From Azorinus chamasolen (lineage: Eukaryota; Mollusca; Bivalvia; Cardiida; Solecurtidae), in contig OY755237.1 in the NCBI GenBank assembly GCA_963576725.1, positions 51,960,253 to 52,024,252 of the forward strand: a stretch of DNA of 64,000 nucleotides. Reading direction: 5' to 3'. Below are positions 9,225-20,507 of the stretch, one piece after another (positions within the stretch are counted from its first letter, which is position 1; every line of letters begins with the position of its first letter). A program made the position numbers and the translations under genes. Under the pieces are notes generated by a model that searched no databases, was not told the origin of the DNA, and saw only the letters and a program-made list of their open reading frames with translations.

Positions 9225-9460
9225 TGTAAGCAAGCAATGAAGACCCAGTAGCTCCTACAGGAGCTGTCTGATATGGGTCTATATTGTTATAATGCTGTAA
9301 TTCATTTGAAAGTTCTGACACTGCAAGTATTTGAACAGCATGGCCTACCCATGTATGAATAGTATTTAGAGCTCTTTATAATGTCTGATTCATGCTAATG
9401 TAGTAGCAAACAGTGTAGAACCTGTAGTTTGATTTGGGTCTACACTGTTTGCCTAAGCAT
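9225..9460. repeat. Two partial MITE palindromes
   Basis: GAAGACCCAGTAGCTCC facing GGAGCTGTCTGATATGGG at about 9238-9280 is family A-like. GCAAACAGTGTAGAAC facing GTCTACACTGTTTGC at about 9407-9452 belongs to a related hairpin family (F). Neither keeps termini. Confidence 0.5.
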
Positions 9461-9607
9461 ACCTGTCCAATACTTACAAATTACAAATTTGGAATCTGTA
9501 ACTGATAAGGTATAGGAGATATGCTCCGGACAAGCCTCTAGTAAAATCAAGGTCAAAGGTCAAGGGCACATACGCGACACTCCGCCATCCCAAGATGAAC
9601 TCAGTGC

Positions 9608-10808
9608 CAGGGTTCTTGCGAGGCCGCGTTTTTGCGATATTCTCGCTTAAAAATCACGAATGTCGCATTAAAAACGGTCTAGGTGCGACGCTAGTCGCAC
9701 TCTAAAATCACCTGGGACGAATCGCCGTTGTAGCCCCGAAAGTGCGTAACTGAAGCTGCTGTTCATCGCAACGTCATCGAACTCGATATTAATTGGATAA
9801 TTTAAACTGGCGCCGTTTTCTCAGCCAATGAAATTGCTTGGCGCTGATTTCTATATTCCACTTCCGATAATAACAATGGCCGACGCTCCAAGCAAAGCCA
9901 AAAAACGAAAAACGATTTTGAATTTCTTCAAGTCTACTTCGAAAACTGAAAGTTCAGAGCATAATGATAACAGTAATTCTAAGGTAGGGTCCGAAACGCA
10001 GATGGAAAATATTAATATCGAGCCTTCAAATACCTGTTCCACGGATCAAGATACCATTCGCGAAAGTGAAAGTAAGTCTCCGTCCAAATGTAAAAACACT
10101 AAAAAAGAATTTTCGCCCTATCCTAGTAAACCCCTGTCCACAAATGCATGTAGTGAGAAACGGGAAAAGAATTACGATCGCAGTTTCAAACAGTATTGGT
10201 TGAAAGAATATTCATGGTTGAGTACAACGAGACTGACAAACATATGCTGTGTAAACTCCGTGTAAAACACAACAAAAAGAATGTTTTTGCGCTTGGCTGT
10301 ACAAATTTCAGAACAACTACTCTCAACAGACATGCAAGCAATAATGAACACAAAGATGCAGTGCAAGCAGCATTACTTTGTGGTAACTTTGAAAAATCAG
10401 TAAAAAAGGCATTGAATTCGAAGGAAAAGGCTGTGCTTGCTGCCTTAAAAGCAGTTCATTAGATAAGTAGCACATTAATTTAGAAAGTGACTGCTGTACC
10501 AGTTAATGTTAAAGTTTATATTAAACAGTTCAGTTCAATGTTTTATTCTTAGCCACAGGCAGTGGAAATAATGTATATATATAGCAACCAGATATTTCAT
10601 CATTTTCATCAAGTGTGACCAGAGTATGTGATATGAATAAGAAAAATAAAAACAAACTTCCCCAGCTTCAAAATAGGGTATGTACTTTATTCAAAAGCAT
10701 TTTTCATGTTCAAAATGGTACTGTCCCAAAAATATTGAAAATGTCCCAATGAATTTGTCACCACTGGGACATGTGTCCCCATCTTTACAGGTCCTTGCAA
10801 GAACCCTG
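9608..10808 (+). mobile_element. Non-autonomous hAT-type transposon
   Basis: Terminal inverted repeats CAGGGTTCTTGCGAGG and, complemented from the right end, CAGGGTTCTTGCAAGG (15/16), with the CAGGG start usual for hAT elements. The possible 8-bp duplication ACTCAGTG/ACTCACAC is eroded. It interrupts a unit of the G1 tandem array, which resumes CTCACACATCAAATTTGG. At 1.2 kb it is far too short for a full transposase. Confidence 0.75.
9876..10462 (+). pseudogene. hAT transposase N-terminal fragment (BED/TTF-finger type), frameshifted
   Basis: The ATG at 9876 has a good eukaryotic context (ACAATGG); an upstream in-frame ATG at 9828 is less likely. The first frame gives a basic low-complexity leader (SKAKKRKTILNFFKS) and a Ser-rich stretch ending SFKQYWLKEYSWL. 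The reading then moves to another frame near 10215 and continues VEYNETDKHMLCKL and TTTLNRHASNNEHK, to a stop at 10462. The finger's second Cys appears as Arg (CKLRVKH). I infer relationship to hAT-derived ZMYM/ZNF862-like proteins from this W...C...H...H layout. The catalytic RNase H-like and dimerisation regions are absent, so it cannot be a working transposase. Confidence 0.6.
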
Positions 10809-10819
10809 ACTCACACATC

Positions 10820-13135
10820 AAATTTGGAATCCGTAGCTGGTAAGGTATAGGAGATATGCTCTGGACAAGCTTTTTGTATCTGGTAAGGTATAGGAGATAT
10901 GCTCCGGACTGTAAAATTGAGGTCAAAGGTCAAGGTCAAGGTCAGTGATCTGAAAATGGTACACGACTCTCCGCCATCCCAAGATGAACTCACAAACCAA
11001 ATTTGGAATCCGTAGCTGGTAAGGTATAGGAGAAATGCTCCGGACAAGCTTTGTGTAAAATCGAGGAAAAAGGTCAAGGTCACAGTGACCTGAAAATGGT
11101 ACGCGACACACCGCCATCCCAAGATAAACTCACACACCAAATTTGGAATCCGTAGCTGGTAAGGTATAGGAGATATTCTCTGGACAACCTTTTTTGTAAA
11201 ATCGAGGTCGAAGGTCAAGGTCACAGTGACCTGAAAATGGTACGCGACATTCCTCCATCCCAAGATGAACTCACACACCAAATTTGGAATCCGTAGCTGG
11301 TAAAGTATAGGAGATATACTCCGGACAAGCTTTTTGCAGCTGGTAAGGTATAAGCTTTTGTAAAATCGAGGTCAAAGGTCAAGGTTACAGTGACCTGAAA
11401 ATGATACACGACTCTCCGCCATCCCAAGATGAACTCACAAACCAAATTTGGAATCCGTAGCTGGTAAGGTATAGGAGAAATGCTCCGGACAAGCTTTGTG
11501 TAAAATCGAGGTCAACGGTCAAGGTCACAGTGACCTGAAAATGGTACGCGACACACCGCCATCCCAAGATAAACTCACACACCAAATTTGGAATCCGTAG
11601 CTGGTAAGGTATAGGAGATATTCTCTGGACAACCTTTTTTGTAAAATCGAGGTCGAAGGTCAAGGTCACAGTGACCTGAAAATGGTACGCGACATTCCTC
11701 CATCCCAAGATGAACTCACACACCAAATTTGGAATCCGTAGCTGGTAAAGTATAGGAGATATACTCCGGACAAGCTTTTTGCAGCTGGTAAGGTATAAGC
11801 TTTTTGTAAAATCGAGGTCAAAGGTCAAGGTCACAGTGACCTGAAAATGATACGCGACACTCCGTCATCCCAAGATGAACTCACATACCAAATTTTGGAT
11901 CCGTAGCTGGTAAGGTATAGGAGATATGCTCTGGACAACCTTTTTGTAAAATCGAGGTCAAATGTCAAGGTCAAGGTCACAGTGACCTGAAAATGGTACG
12001 CGACACTCCTCCATCCCAAGATGAACTCACACACCAAATTTGGAATCCGTAGCTGGTAAAGTATAGGAGATATACTCCGGACAAGCTTTTTGCAGCTGGT
12101 AAGGTATAAGCTTTTTGTAAAATCGAGGTCAAAGGTCAAGGTCACAGTGACCTGAAAATGATACGCGACACTGCGTCATCCCAAGATGAACTCACATACC
12201 AAATTTTGGATCCGTAGCTGGTAAGGTATAGGAGATATGTTCCGGACAAGCTTTTTGTAAAATCGAGGTCAAAGGTCAAGGTCAAGGTCACAGTGACCTA
12301 AAAATGGTATGCGACACTCCGCCATCTCAAGGTGATCTCACACACCAAATTTGGAATCCGTATCTGGTAAGGTATAGGAGATATGCTCTGGACAAGCTTT
12401 TTGTAAAATCGCTCAAAGGTCAAGGTCAAGGTCACAGTGATTTGAAAATGGTACGCGACACTCCTCCATCCCAATATGAACTCACACACCAAATTTGGAA
12501 TCCTTAGCTGGTAAGGTATAGTTGACATACCCCGGACAAGCTTTTTGTAGCTGGTAAGGTATATGCTTTTTTTAAAAGCGAGGTCAAAGGTCAAGGTCAC
12601 AGTGACCTGGAAATGGTACGCGACACTCCGCCATCCCAAGATGAACTCACACACCAAATTTGGAATCTGTAGCTGGTAAGGTAAAGGAGATATGCTCCGG
12701 ACAAGCTTTTTGTAAAATCGGTCAAAGGTCACGGTCAAGGTCACAGTGATCTGAAAATGGTACGCGACACTCCTCCATCCCAAGATGAACTCACACACCA
12801 AATTTGGAATCCTTAGCTGGTAAGGTATAGGAGATATACTCCGGACAAGCTTTTTGTAGCTGGTAAGGTATAAGCTTTTTTTAAAATCGAGGTCAAAGGT
12901 CAAGGTCAAGGTCACAGTGACCTGGAAACGGTACGCGACACTCCGCCATCCCAAGATGAACTCACAGACCAAATTTGGAATCTGTAGCTGGTAAGGTAAA
13001 GGAGATATGCTCCGGACAAGCTTTTTGTAAAATCAAGGTCAAAGGTCAAGGTCAAGGTCACAGTGACATGAAAATGGTACGCGACACTCCGCCATCCCAA
13101 GATGAACTCACACACCAAATTTGGTATCTGTAGCT
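10820..13135 (+). repeat. Tandem array with CAAATTTGGAATCCGTAGCTG units
   Basis: About fifteen units of roughly 130-190 bases containing AAATTTGGAATCCGTAGC, GGTATAGGAGATATGCTCCG, AGGTCAAAGGTCAAGGTCAC and CCATCCCAAGATGAACTCAC. Blocks of two to three units recur nearly identically (10960-11340, 11410-11790), so expansion involved higher-order blocks. Several units keep a long open minus-strand frame (repeated VCEFILGW), which I regard as a side effect of the repeat. Confidence 0.9.
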
Positions 13136-13311
13136 GATGTGACAAAGGAAATATACTCCGGACAAAAGGTACACACACCCACACATCCACCCACACACAC
13201 ACGCACGGTGCGATCACTATATGCCTCCAAAGCCTAGCTTTGGGGGCATAAAAATCTCAATTTAAATTCAGAGACAAAGTTTATTGAAATGGACAGTACA
13301 TGTAGTTTATT

Positions 13312-13405
13312 TAACCCCTTCCCTCATATAGATGCCTTTGCAAACTGAGTAGACCCAGATCAGATGTCTCTTGTAGGAGCCATCTGAACAGGGTCTGCCC
13401 TGAAA
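13312..13405 (+). mobile_element. MITE-A fragment
   Basis: TTAACCCCTTCCCTCATAT, then GCAAACTGAGTAGACCCAG, GGAGCCATCTGAACAGGG and TGCCCTG. The right two-thirds is missing. Confidence 0.6.
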
Positions 13406-13429
13406 CTTCCCACAGAAGTATCTCGCTTG

Positions 13430-13770
13430 GTTCAGTTCTATTTGAAACTTTGTTTATGTAGTTTATATAATTATGCTGATTTCATTTTGCGTTATTGAAA
13501 TGGTTTACCGTAATATCTGCATTGGACACATTGCTTATTATGTTCTGTAATTGTTATTTTTGCATATAAATGTATGAAATGTACTGATTAACAAGGCCCA
13601 GGAGCCATTAGGCTAATCGAGCTACCCTCATTCAATTAAGTATTTTAGCATTCATTCAATAATTTAGATTAATTGGGTTTCTCTCAAGCTTTTCATTCAT
13701 TCATTCAATTCGTAATAAACCTTGTTCATACAGTTTGGATGAGACGTTGAATAACTCAACGCCTCATCAG
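13430..13770 (+). mobile_element. Possible LINE 3' tail
   Basis: AAGGCCCAGGAGCCATTAGG, CTAATCGAGCTACCCTC and an ATTCATTCAAT-rich end match the layout of 17700-17940, where the same phrase is followed by a (CATT)n tail. Two copies ending in the same simple repeat suggest non-LTR retrotransposon 3' ends; no ORF is present. Confidence 0.45.
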
Positions 13771-14681
13771 GTTCAATTAGTTTACACTCTAACTGCATTT
13801 TTTTTTAAGCAGATGACATTTTATTTTAACTAAAACTGAGCAAAAATATTTTCTCGTATTTTTTCTCGTATTATAGTAATGACAGCGTGGGTAAATGACG
13901 TCACTAATATGCGGTTTTAATAGCGCGTGCATTCATCCACCTGAATCGGGGTCAAATGTCATTTATGCATTTCATTTGTGCAACAGTTAACGGCTTGGCC
14001 AAGATAAATGCTCCCCAGTTGTTGCACGATGGTCAAAATTTCAACTCTTTTGTATGTACAAAATTCTGTTTTATTTTGAAAGAAGAACACCTTGGACAAC
14101 CTTGGCTAAAACGATTTGAATTTTTTATGTGCAGTAAAAAGAATACAGCATACTATAGACCATCACCCATAGGGGCCTACGGACACTACATGCCTGGGCA
14201 TAACATGCTTTGTTTGAAATCTAATACTAATCTTTACAGCAAACAAAGTGCATAAAAAGTATCTTCAGTGTATCGTGTCAACATGTCAATGTAAGGGAAC
14301 AGTTAAGAAAGTTTATTAGTAACTTTTTTTCGCGTAAAATTAGTTATATGTTTAATAGAACCTGAACCATTAATTTGCCTTTAGGATTATGCCATAAAGC
14401 AAGACCACAGCATTACTTTTTCATTCTCTTGCATGAGTTCATGGTGTCCTTTTCATGACAGAAAAGTTTCATTGGATTGTTTCTATGAATGTGTCTGTAA
14501 TACACATGGCATGGCATAGACCGTTAAAGGCCTACGGACACTACAAATTGAGAGCTTACAACAAAGCTCAATCAAGAGAATTTATATGGCATAAAGTTGG
14601 CAAAAGTCATTAACTTTCAGAGCTTAGTGACATTGAGGTACCATTTAAAACATTTTTCAATACAAGTATTATTATTTATAC

Positions 14682-15912
14682 TTTTTAGCTAACCTGGCAC
14701 AACGTGCCAGGTGAGGTATTGTGAGGGGGCTGGCTCCAGCGTCATGCGTATGTGCGTCGTCCGTCATCAACAATTTACTTAAAAATCTTCTTCTCTGAAA
14801 CCACAAAGCCTAGAGCTTTGATATTTGGTATGTAGCATCATCTTAATGGTCCTGTGCAAAGTTTGTTCAAAGTATGTCCCCTGGACCAAAAATGGCCCCG
14901 CCCTGGGGCTTATCAGTTTTTCTTAGGAAAATCTTTAAAAATCTTCTCCTCTGAAACCGTAAGGCCTAGACCTTTGATATTTGGTATGTAGCATCATCTA
15001 ATGGTCCTCTACAAAGTTTGTTCAAATTATGACCCCCGGACCAACAATGGCCCCGCCCAAGGGCTTATCAGTTTTTCATAGGAAAATCTTTAAAAATCTT
15101 CTTCTCTGAAACCGTTAGGCCTAGATCTTTGGTATTTGGTATGTAGCATCATCTAATGGTCCTCTACAAAGTTTGTTCAAATTATGACCCCGGACCAAAA
15201 ATGGCCCCGCCCTGGGGCTTATCAGTTTTTCATTGGAAAATCTTTAAGAATCTTCTCTGAAACCGTAAGGCCTAGACCATTGATATTTGGTATGTAGCAT
15301 TATCTAATGGTCCTCTACAAAGAATGTTTAAATTATGACCCCTTGACCAAAAAATGGCCCCGGCCCGGGGCTTATCAGTTTTTCATCGGAAAATCTTTAA
15401 AAATATTCTTCTCTGAAACCGTAAGGCGTAGACCTTTGATATTTGGTATGTACCATCATCTAATGGTCCTCTACAAAGATTGTTAAAACTATGACCTCCG
15501 GACCAAAAATGGCCCCGCCCCGGGGCTTATCAGTTTTTGATAGGAAAATCTTTGAAAATCATCTTCTCCTAAACTGTAAGACATAGACCTTTGAAATTTG
15601 GTATGTATTATCATCTAATGGTTTTCTACATGTACCAAAATGACCCTGCCCCTGGCTTATCAGTTTTTCCTAGGAAAATCTTTAAAATCTTCTGTGAACT
15701 TGTAAGGCCCGGAACTTTGAAACTTATATGAAGCATCATCTAATGTTCCTTTATTTAGATTGTTCAAATTTTAAACTCCAAGCCTAAAATGATGGCCCTT
15801 CTTTTCCTTTTTGCCCCAATATGAAGCTGACTTATTTTTACATAGAAATACAGTGTATGCATATGTCTATAGTAACTAGGTGAGCGATTTAGGGCCATCA
15901 TGGCCCTCTTGT
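14682..15912 (-). mobile_element. ACAAGA-class element H2
   Basis: Read on the minus strand: starts ACAAG with hairpin AGGGCCA-TGA-TGGCCCT and tag CGCTCACC; ends with the perfect hairpin CCTGGCACGTTGTGCCAGG followed by TTAGCTAAAAAG. The body has about six units of 155-165 bases with CAAAGGTCTAGGCCTTACGG and GGGGCGGGGCCATTTTTGG types, related to but distinct from H1. Confidence 0.8.
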
Positions 15913-16124
15913 TTATTTTCCAAATACTTGGAACAGAAAACTGTTAAACACCTAAAACAACACTAACAAAATTCAATAACTTGTCAAAATGATTATGTTA
16001 CTGTTCAATTGTGAAATACAATAGTTACTAAATAATATTAATATGAAAGACTACCATCTGGACAGCATCTTTACTTGTTTCAAGTGTTATTTTTACAAAT
16101 CCCAAAAGGCCTACGGACACTACA

Positions 16125-16440
16125 TAATGGCACAGATAGCTTTGACCAGTAAATCATTGAAATATTATTAAAAATGATGCAAGCCTTTAACTTTTTGTGG
16201 ATCAAGAAAATTTGTTTTTGATAAATTTAGTTTATACTGAAACATAGTTCAACAGCAAACATTTAAAATACTCAAAACTGATATTAAACTTGTGATAACT
16301 CTTTAAAATTAACTGCCAACATTTATGAAAACACAGTTTAAATCAAAGTGATTACCTTTGAATTACACAAAAAGTAGTCAGAAACAAATACATTTAACTG
16401 CAAATAGACTGATACATGTTGCAATACATTGACCGTTATG
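16125..16440. other. No recognisable feature (interior of element Q)
   Basis: AT-rich sequence lacking frames or repeats other than the Q motif at its flanks. Confidence 0.4.
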
Positions 16441-17574
16441 CTATTCTGTAGAGTCCGTAGCCCCTCAAGGTGAAGTTACCTGCATAGTGTATAATGAATA
16501 CATGTGAGTTATGACAGCTACTTAATTACTTATTATTGATTTGGATAGACTTGGACAGTCTTAATAAAACATAAATATGCTCTGTAGCCCTTCATCTAGG
16601 AAATAATTCTAATAAATATGCCGAGGTAACATGAATTTTTTTCTTTAACCATCAGTAAAATGTAGCAGCACTGCAGGATAACAAATTAAATCATATTATC
16701 TATTGTATATCAATAAAATTATTGTAAATATGTAGATTTCCAGAAACAACCAATGGAAAGATATCATATTTTCAGTTTATTTGGGCCATATTTTTGGGGG
16801 CTACGGACACTACACGCCTACAGGCATAATTCTATTCCCCTTAGTCAAGGTTGTCTTCACACCATGAGACAAATATGCCTGTGGACTGTTGCATACAGTC
16901 ATCTGAATATACACAATAAATAACATTATAATATTATGATACATAACAAAATAACAAGGTTGTGTAATATGGGGCTACGGACACTACAAAAATAGACATT
17001 TTATGCATGACCTGTAGATATACTGCAGAGATATTTGTAACCAATGAATGTTTTATATGTATAATATAATGTCTTGACATTATGTACAACACTTTTAACT
17101 TGCTCTCAGTAGAAAAACAACTACATTTTGTCTACAGTAATAAGAGGTGGTAAAAAGTACTGAAAAAAACAACAGCAACATAGTTAAACATTTTTCAGCA
17201 TTAAGAAAAATACTTGCTCTTATCACATGAGGTAAAAAAATGCTCATCTGTGATGATTTCCGCCTTGAAATGACACGGCATCTTCAAAATTCATGCAAAC
17301 AATATAAAATTATAATATGTAAAAAAATGCATTTATTTTCGTGCAACAGCATAACGAGCAAAAAAGGCCATTTTTCAGCCGTTTGTTCCCCGCTACGCTG
17401 AATATTAGCCATGGTAGGTATGTAAAACTATATATTGTCGGGAAGCTCTTCAAATTTTCTTTAAAGTGGAATTATTATTGTCATGATTATATTAACAGGT
17501 TGATAAATATCTGGGCATAACAATGAAAAAAATAAAAAGGACACTTTATCTTGGCCAAGCCGTTAAGTTAGATC

Positions 17575-17695
17575 CAGCTTTATACTTACTATTTGGATGC
17601 TAGTGGCAAATCAAAACTATGATAACATTGGATCCAGATAAGACGCCAAGTTACTTGACGTTTTATAAGGATCCAAATGCGTGTCCTTGAAGAAT
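17575..17695. repeat. Family C hairpin, partial
   Basis: GGATCCAGATAAGACGCC, AAGTTACTTGACG and AAGGATCCAAATGCG; arms eroded. Confidence 0.45.
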
Positions 17696-17699
17696 ATAT

Positions 17700-17940
17700 C
17701 TACAAATTGAAGCAGACAACGATTTTTAATTATACAGACCCAACATTACTTAGCGAGCAATGAGTTTGTTTCTGAACATTGATTTCTTGTGCGTATATAT
17801 ATCTGTGTTTTTACTGTTTTGTATGAAATGCTTTTGTTTGAGGGCCTCAAGGTAGATTAGTCATTATGACTAATTGAGCCACCCTCGTTAAATAAAGTCT
17901 TTCATTCATTCATTCATTCATTCATTCATTCATTCATGTA
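17700..17940 (+). mobile_element. Possible LINE 3' tail ending in (CATT)n
   Basis: GGGCCTCAAGGTAGATTAG, ACTAATTGAGCCACCCTCG and TAAATAAAGTC lead directly into (TTCA)n at 17907-17937. The AATAAA signal just before the simple repeat fits a retrotransposon 3' end. No upstream coding remains. Confidence 0.5.
17907..17937 (+). repeat. (ATTC)n microsatellite
   Basis: Seven to eight uninterrupted ATTC units at the end of the possible LINE tail. Confidence 0.9.
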
Positions 17941-18006
17941 AATGCTTATGAAATAATATATATCTGATTCTACAGTTTACGAAATGGCTAAAAGTTCCCT
18001 ATTATA

Positions 18007-18282
18007 ACAAGAGCCACATGCAGCACCAATGCTCGTCTGATTTGGTGCTTGTCCAGCTAAATTAAAACATTTTGAAAAAAATAAAGGGTCATAACTCTGA
18101 AATTATTGAAATCAAGATTTATGGTTCTTATGTAGGGGCCTTCCTCCATGAGAACTACCCACCTATGAAGTTTCATATTGATACCTCTTATACTTTTTGA
18201 GTAAAGAGCTACATTAAAGCTTTTGCACGCCGACGATGCCATCACAATAGCTCTAAGTTTTTCGAAACAGACGAGCTAAAAA
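18007..18282 (+). mobile_element. ACAAGA-class element K1 (GCTCGTCTG tag)
   Basis: Starts ACAAGAGCCACATGCAGC (weak hairpin) and GCTCGTCTG; ends TTCGAAACAGACGAGCTAAAAA, where CAGACGAGC is the exact complement of the tag. Single-copy body of about 250 bases. K2 (54009-54303) and K3 (55756-58410) are relatives. Confidence 0.8.
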
Positions 18283-18352
18283 TGCAGTCAATGAATATTC
18301 ATGAGGTGAGAGATTATTGATATTTATTCATGAGGGAAAGGGTTAATGAAAA
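18283..18352 (+). mobile_element. MITE-A right end
   Basis: TGAATATTCATGAGGTGAGAG and ATTCATGAGGGAAAGGGTTAA remain; the rest is missing. Confidence 0.55.
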
Positions 18353-18679
18353 GTAGTAAGGGCATTGAAGTTTGATGAAGTTTGATGTTAAGTATTGATG
18401 TTGCCTTTGTTATTGGCTTGACAGTTTAGACAAAATCTGTTTCAAATCTCAGTACCAATCACACCTACTCGGCAGTGTAACAACTGGCTTCCTGAAGTGT
18501 TCTGATCAATTACGCATCTGTTCATGATACTGCAATATTTTGTTCTAGAACAAGTAATTATGAGTGGCGATGTAAACCACTTTTATTGATTCATAAATGC
18601 ATTTTACAATTGAAGTTGTTCAGGGAAAGTTTCATAAACAGTACTATTTCCATGGTTATGAGATAAATTTTTAAAAAAT

Positions 18680-18828
18680 TTATTAGTAGCAAATGCTCTA
18701 TTTTAATGATCACAATGGTTTCAAAATTACACAATTCTAAAATCTTCCTTTTCTCAAATAAATGCTCCTTTTCAGTAGATTAATTCAAAGAGGCTGGACC
18801 TATATATACCCACTGGGGGAATGGGATA
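18680..18828 (-). mobile_element. MITE-B fragment
   Basis: AGCAAATGCTCTATTTT, CACAATGGTTTCAAAATTAC, TGCTCCTTTTCAGTAGAT and TTCAAAGAGGCTGGAC match family B (described at 48449-48677) in reverse, with a decayed first arm. Confidence 0.55.
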
Positions 18829-18893
18829 AAACCATAAATTATACTGTCATACCAAGAATGAGAACTGTCTGACTGTATATGTTGATGAGTCTC

Positions 18894-19165
18894 AACCGTT
18901 ACACTTTCCTTCATATAAATGCATTGTCACACCTTTGCGAACAGAAAATACCCAGATGAGACAGGGAGCCATCTGATCAGGGTCTGCTCTGCTTGCTTAT
19001 GTAATGATAATAGAACTGACTTTACAGTGTCTACCAATTATGGCAATACCAAAATATCTTGTGTACATAATTATGCCTTTATAAAAATACAGCAAATAAA
19101 TATTTATGATGTCATTATTTCTTTCATATACATGACTGTATACATATGGAACTGGGGAAAAGTTC
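18894..19165 (+). mobile_element. MITE-A copy
   Basis: CTTTCCTTCATATAAATGC, CAGGGAGCCATCTGATCAGG, TGCTTGCTTATG and ATTTATGATGTCATTATTTC are in family order. The palindrome's left arm is reduced. Confidence 0.65.
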
Positions 19166-19167
19166 AT

Positions 19168-19395
19168 CCTTTACTCCATGAATATTCATGTAAAAACAAA
19201 AACACATAATGAATATGAGGAAGTTGAAATGGAACAAAAAATATTTAGCAATGGCAGAAATCCTAGAATCTGACCTATATCATTACATAAACAAACAGAG
19301 CAGACCCAGAGCAGATGGCTTCTGGCACCTGAGTCTGATCTGGGTCCACTCGTTGCAAAGGTGATAAATGGGGTATCTATGGAGTAATGGGTTAA
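19168..19395 (-). mobile_element. MITE-A copy
   Basis: TCCTTTACTCCATGAATATT opens and GGAGTAATGGGTTAA closes. The core is CAGACCCAGAGCAGATGG...GTCTGATCTGGGTCC. It abuts the previous copy in opposite orientation. Confidence 0.65.
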
Positions 19396-19633
19396 ATGAT
19401 ACAAAGTATCTAGCCTTTCATTAATGTAATTTCCCCTTTATTGTAATGCCTAAAGTAAACAAGATTTCATACAACACTCCTTTAGTATTTCTTTTCACCC
19501 CAAAAGGCAAAAAGATTTAACCCTTTCCCTGTTGAACTTCTTGGATCTTCCTGCACCTGTAATTAGCTGGACATCCAGGTTACAATGCACAAATGATTGT
19601 TGGGAGTATTGAAGCAGAAGCACAAATAAAGAG

Positions 19634-19865
19634 CTAACCCTTTACTCCATAAATACGTCTTTCTATGCCCTTAAGTTTTGCAAACACAGTAGACCCAGAT
19701 CAGGGTCTGCTGAGTTTTCTTATGACATGATATAGATATGAATAGACTACAGTTTCTGCCATGGAAAACTTTCTGTGTTTATGTTTCATTGTAAAAATTT
19801 AACTTATTAATATTCATGATGCCATTATTTCTTAAATACATGTATATATATGGAATATTCCTTGG
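19634..19865 (+). mobile_element. MITE-A copy, palindrome partly deleted
   Basis: CTAACCCTTTACTCCATAAA, then CAGTAGACCCAGATCAGGGTC, where the central stem is lost and the arms are joined, then TTCTGCCATGGAAAACTTTC. A further terminal fragment TTAACCCTTTCCCTGTTG lies at 19518. Confidence 0.65.
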
Positions 19866-20042
19866 GTGAATGGTAGAACTGAGAATAGAAGAAGCAACGT
19901 TTTCTTTAGGTTGTACTTGAAGAATTACTGTAATTTTAGGAAAAACTTAGTACAGTCATCAGGCCCTGCACTATCTCCAAGTCTTAGAGCAGCTACATAG
20001 TTTCGGTACATTACCTGTATGGCAAGTACTAGAATTGTCATT

Positions 20043-20130
20043 TTTCCACCAAACCCTGTTGCGACCACTCTTTAGAATCGTCTTCCAGACGATTCTAAAA
20101 AGTGGTCACATCATATATGTTTGATGGAGA
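20043..20130. repeat. Family E palindrome
   Basis: TTCCACCAAACCCTG, CACTCTTTAGAATCGTCTTC facing GACGATTCTAAAAAGTGG, then TTTGATGGAGATATAAAGG. Best copy is 51295-51502. Confidence 0.6.
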
Positions 20131-20145
20131 TATAAAGGAGCTTTT

Positions 20146-20277
20146 CTTAACGCTGTCCTCCATAGATAAACCTTTTAATATGCCTTTGCCAACAGAGTAG
20201 ACCCAGATCAGGTAGCCCCTGTCTGCTCTATTTGCGTATGGAACTATTTAGATCTGATTCTACAGTTTCCGCCATGG
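20146..20277 (+). mobile_element. MITE-A copy, left part (host of element P)
   Basis: TCCTCCATAGATAAACC, CAACAGAGTAGACCCAGATC and TCTACAGTTTCCGCCATGG. The family normally reads GCCATGGCCAA here; the copy resumes CCATGGCCAACATTTTCTG at 23080. Confidence 0.7.
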
Positions 20278-20507
20278 TGGTTCCGGGTCAACTCGACCCC
20301 TGAGTCAAGTCGGCCTCAGGTCAAGTCGGCCGGGTCAACTCAGCCTGGGTCAAGTGGGCCCGCAAATATTATTTCATAAAATTTACATTTTTGGGGTATA
20401 TTCTTTATTTTGAATTACTTTAATATTTTGTTTCCTAGAGATACCCGATACTACAGATACCAATGAACATATAAGAAAATTTCTGAGTAACAGATAAGGA
20501 TGCGTAC

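Larger units (their letters stand above)
8684..13254 (+). mobile_element. ACAAGA-class element G1 (ATGCCCCC tag) with nested hAT
   Basis: Follows H1 directly. Starts ACAAGAG, with hairpin GTCACGGGTGAC and tag ATGCCCCCAA. Ends with hairpin CCAAAGCCTAGCTTTGG and tag complement GGGGGCATAAAAA. A CACACACCCACACATCC stretch precedes the 3' hairpin. The body holds a degenerate array at 8860-9120, two palindromes near 9235 and 9430, a hAT insertion (9608-10808), and a long tandem array (10820-13135) whose first unit is visible before the hAT at 9480-9600. Confidence 0.75.
14174..16988. repeat. Dispersed motif GGCCTACGGACACTACA in element Q
   Basis: Direct copies at 14174-14190, 14529-14545 and 16108-16124, with GGGGCTACGGACACTACA variants ending 16814 and 16988. 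One inverted copy with a single mismatch lies at 16447-16464. None was noticed outside element Q. Such repeats are candidates for transposase or zinc-finger binding sites. Confidence 0.7.
13991..17562. mobile_element. TTAA-flanked TIR element Q
   Basis: Perfect 18-bp terminal inverted repeats CGGCTTGGCCAAGATAAA (13991-14008 and 17545-17562) are flanked on both sides by TTAA (13987-13990 and 17563-17566). TTAA duplication is used by piggyBac and Sola3 elements; this TIR does not start CCC, so the superfamily is open. No transposase frame is visible. The interior carries a repeated 17-bp motif (see 14174-16988) and an H-type insertion at 14682-15912. The 99-codon frame at 13956 starts outside the TIR and is not conserved coding. 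Confidence 0.7.

Noticed and set aside
10811..13217. Long minus-strand frames with repeated VCEFILGW and SISPIPYQL phrases
   Set aside because: They are translations of a non-coding tandem array whose unit length keeps frames open in places; frames shift between units and no start or splice context is conserved.
13956..14255. 99-codon plus-strand frame at the left edge of element Q
   Set aside because: Starts outside the TIR, crosses it, has no recognisable motif and contains the Q motif as sequence.
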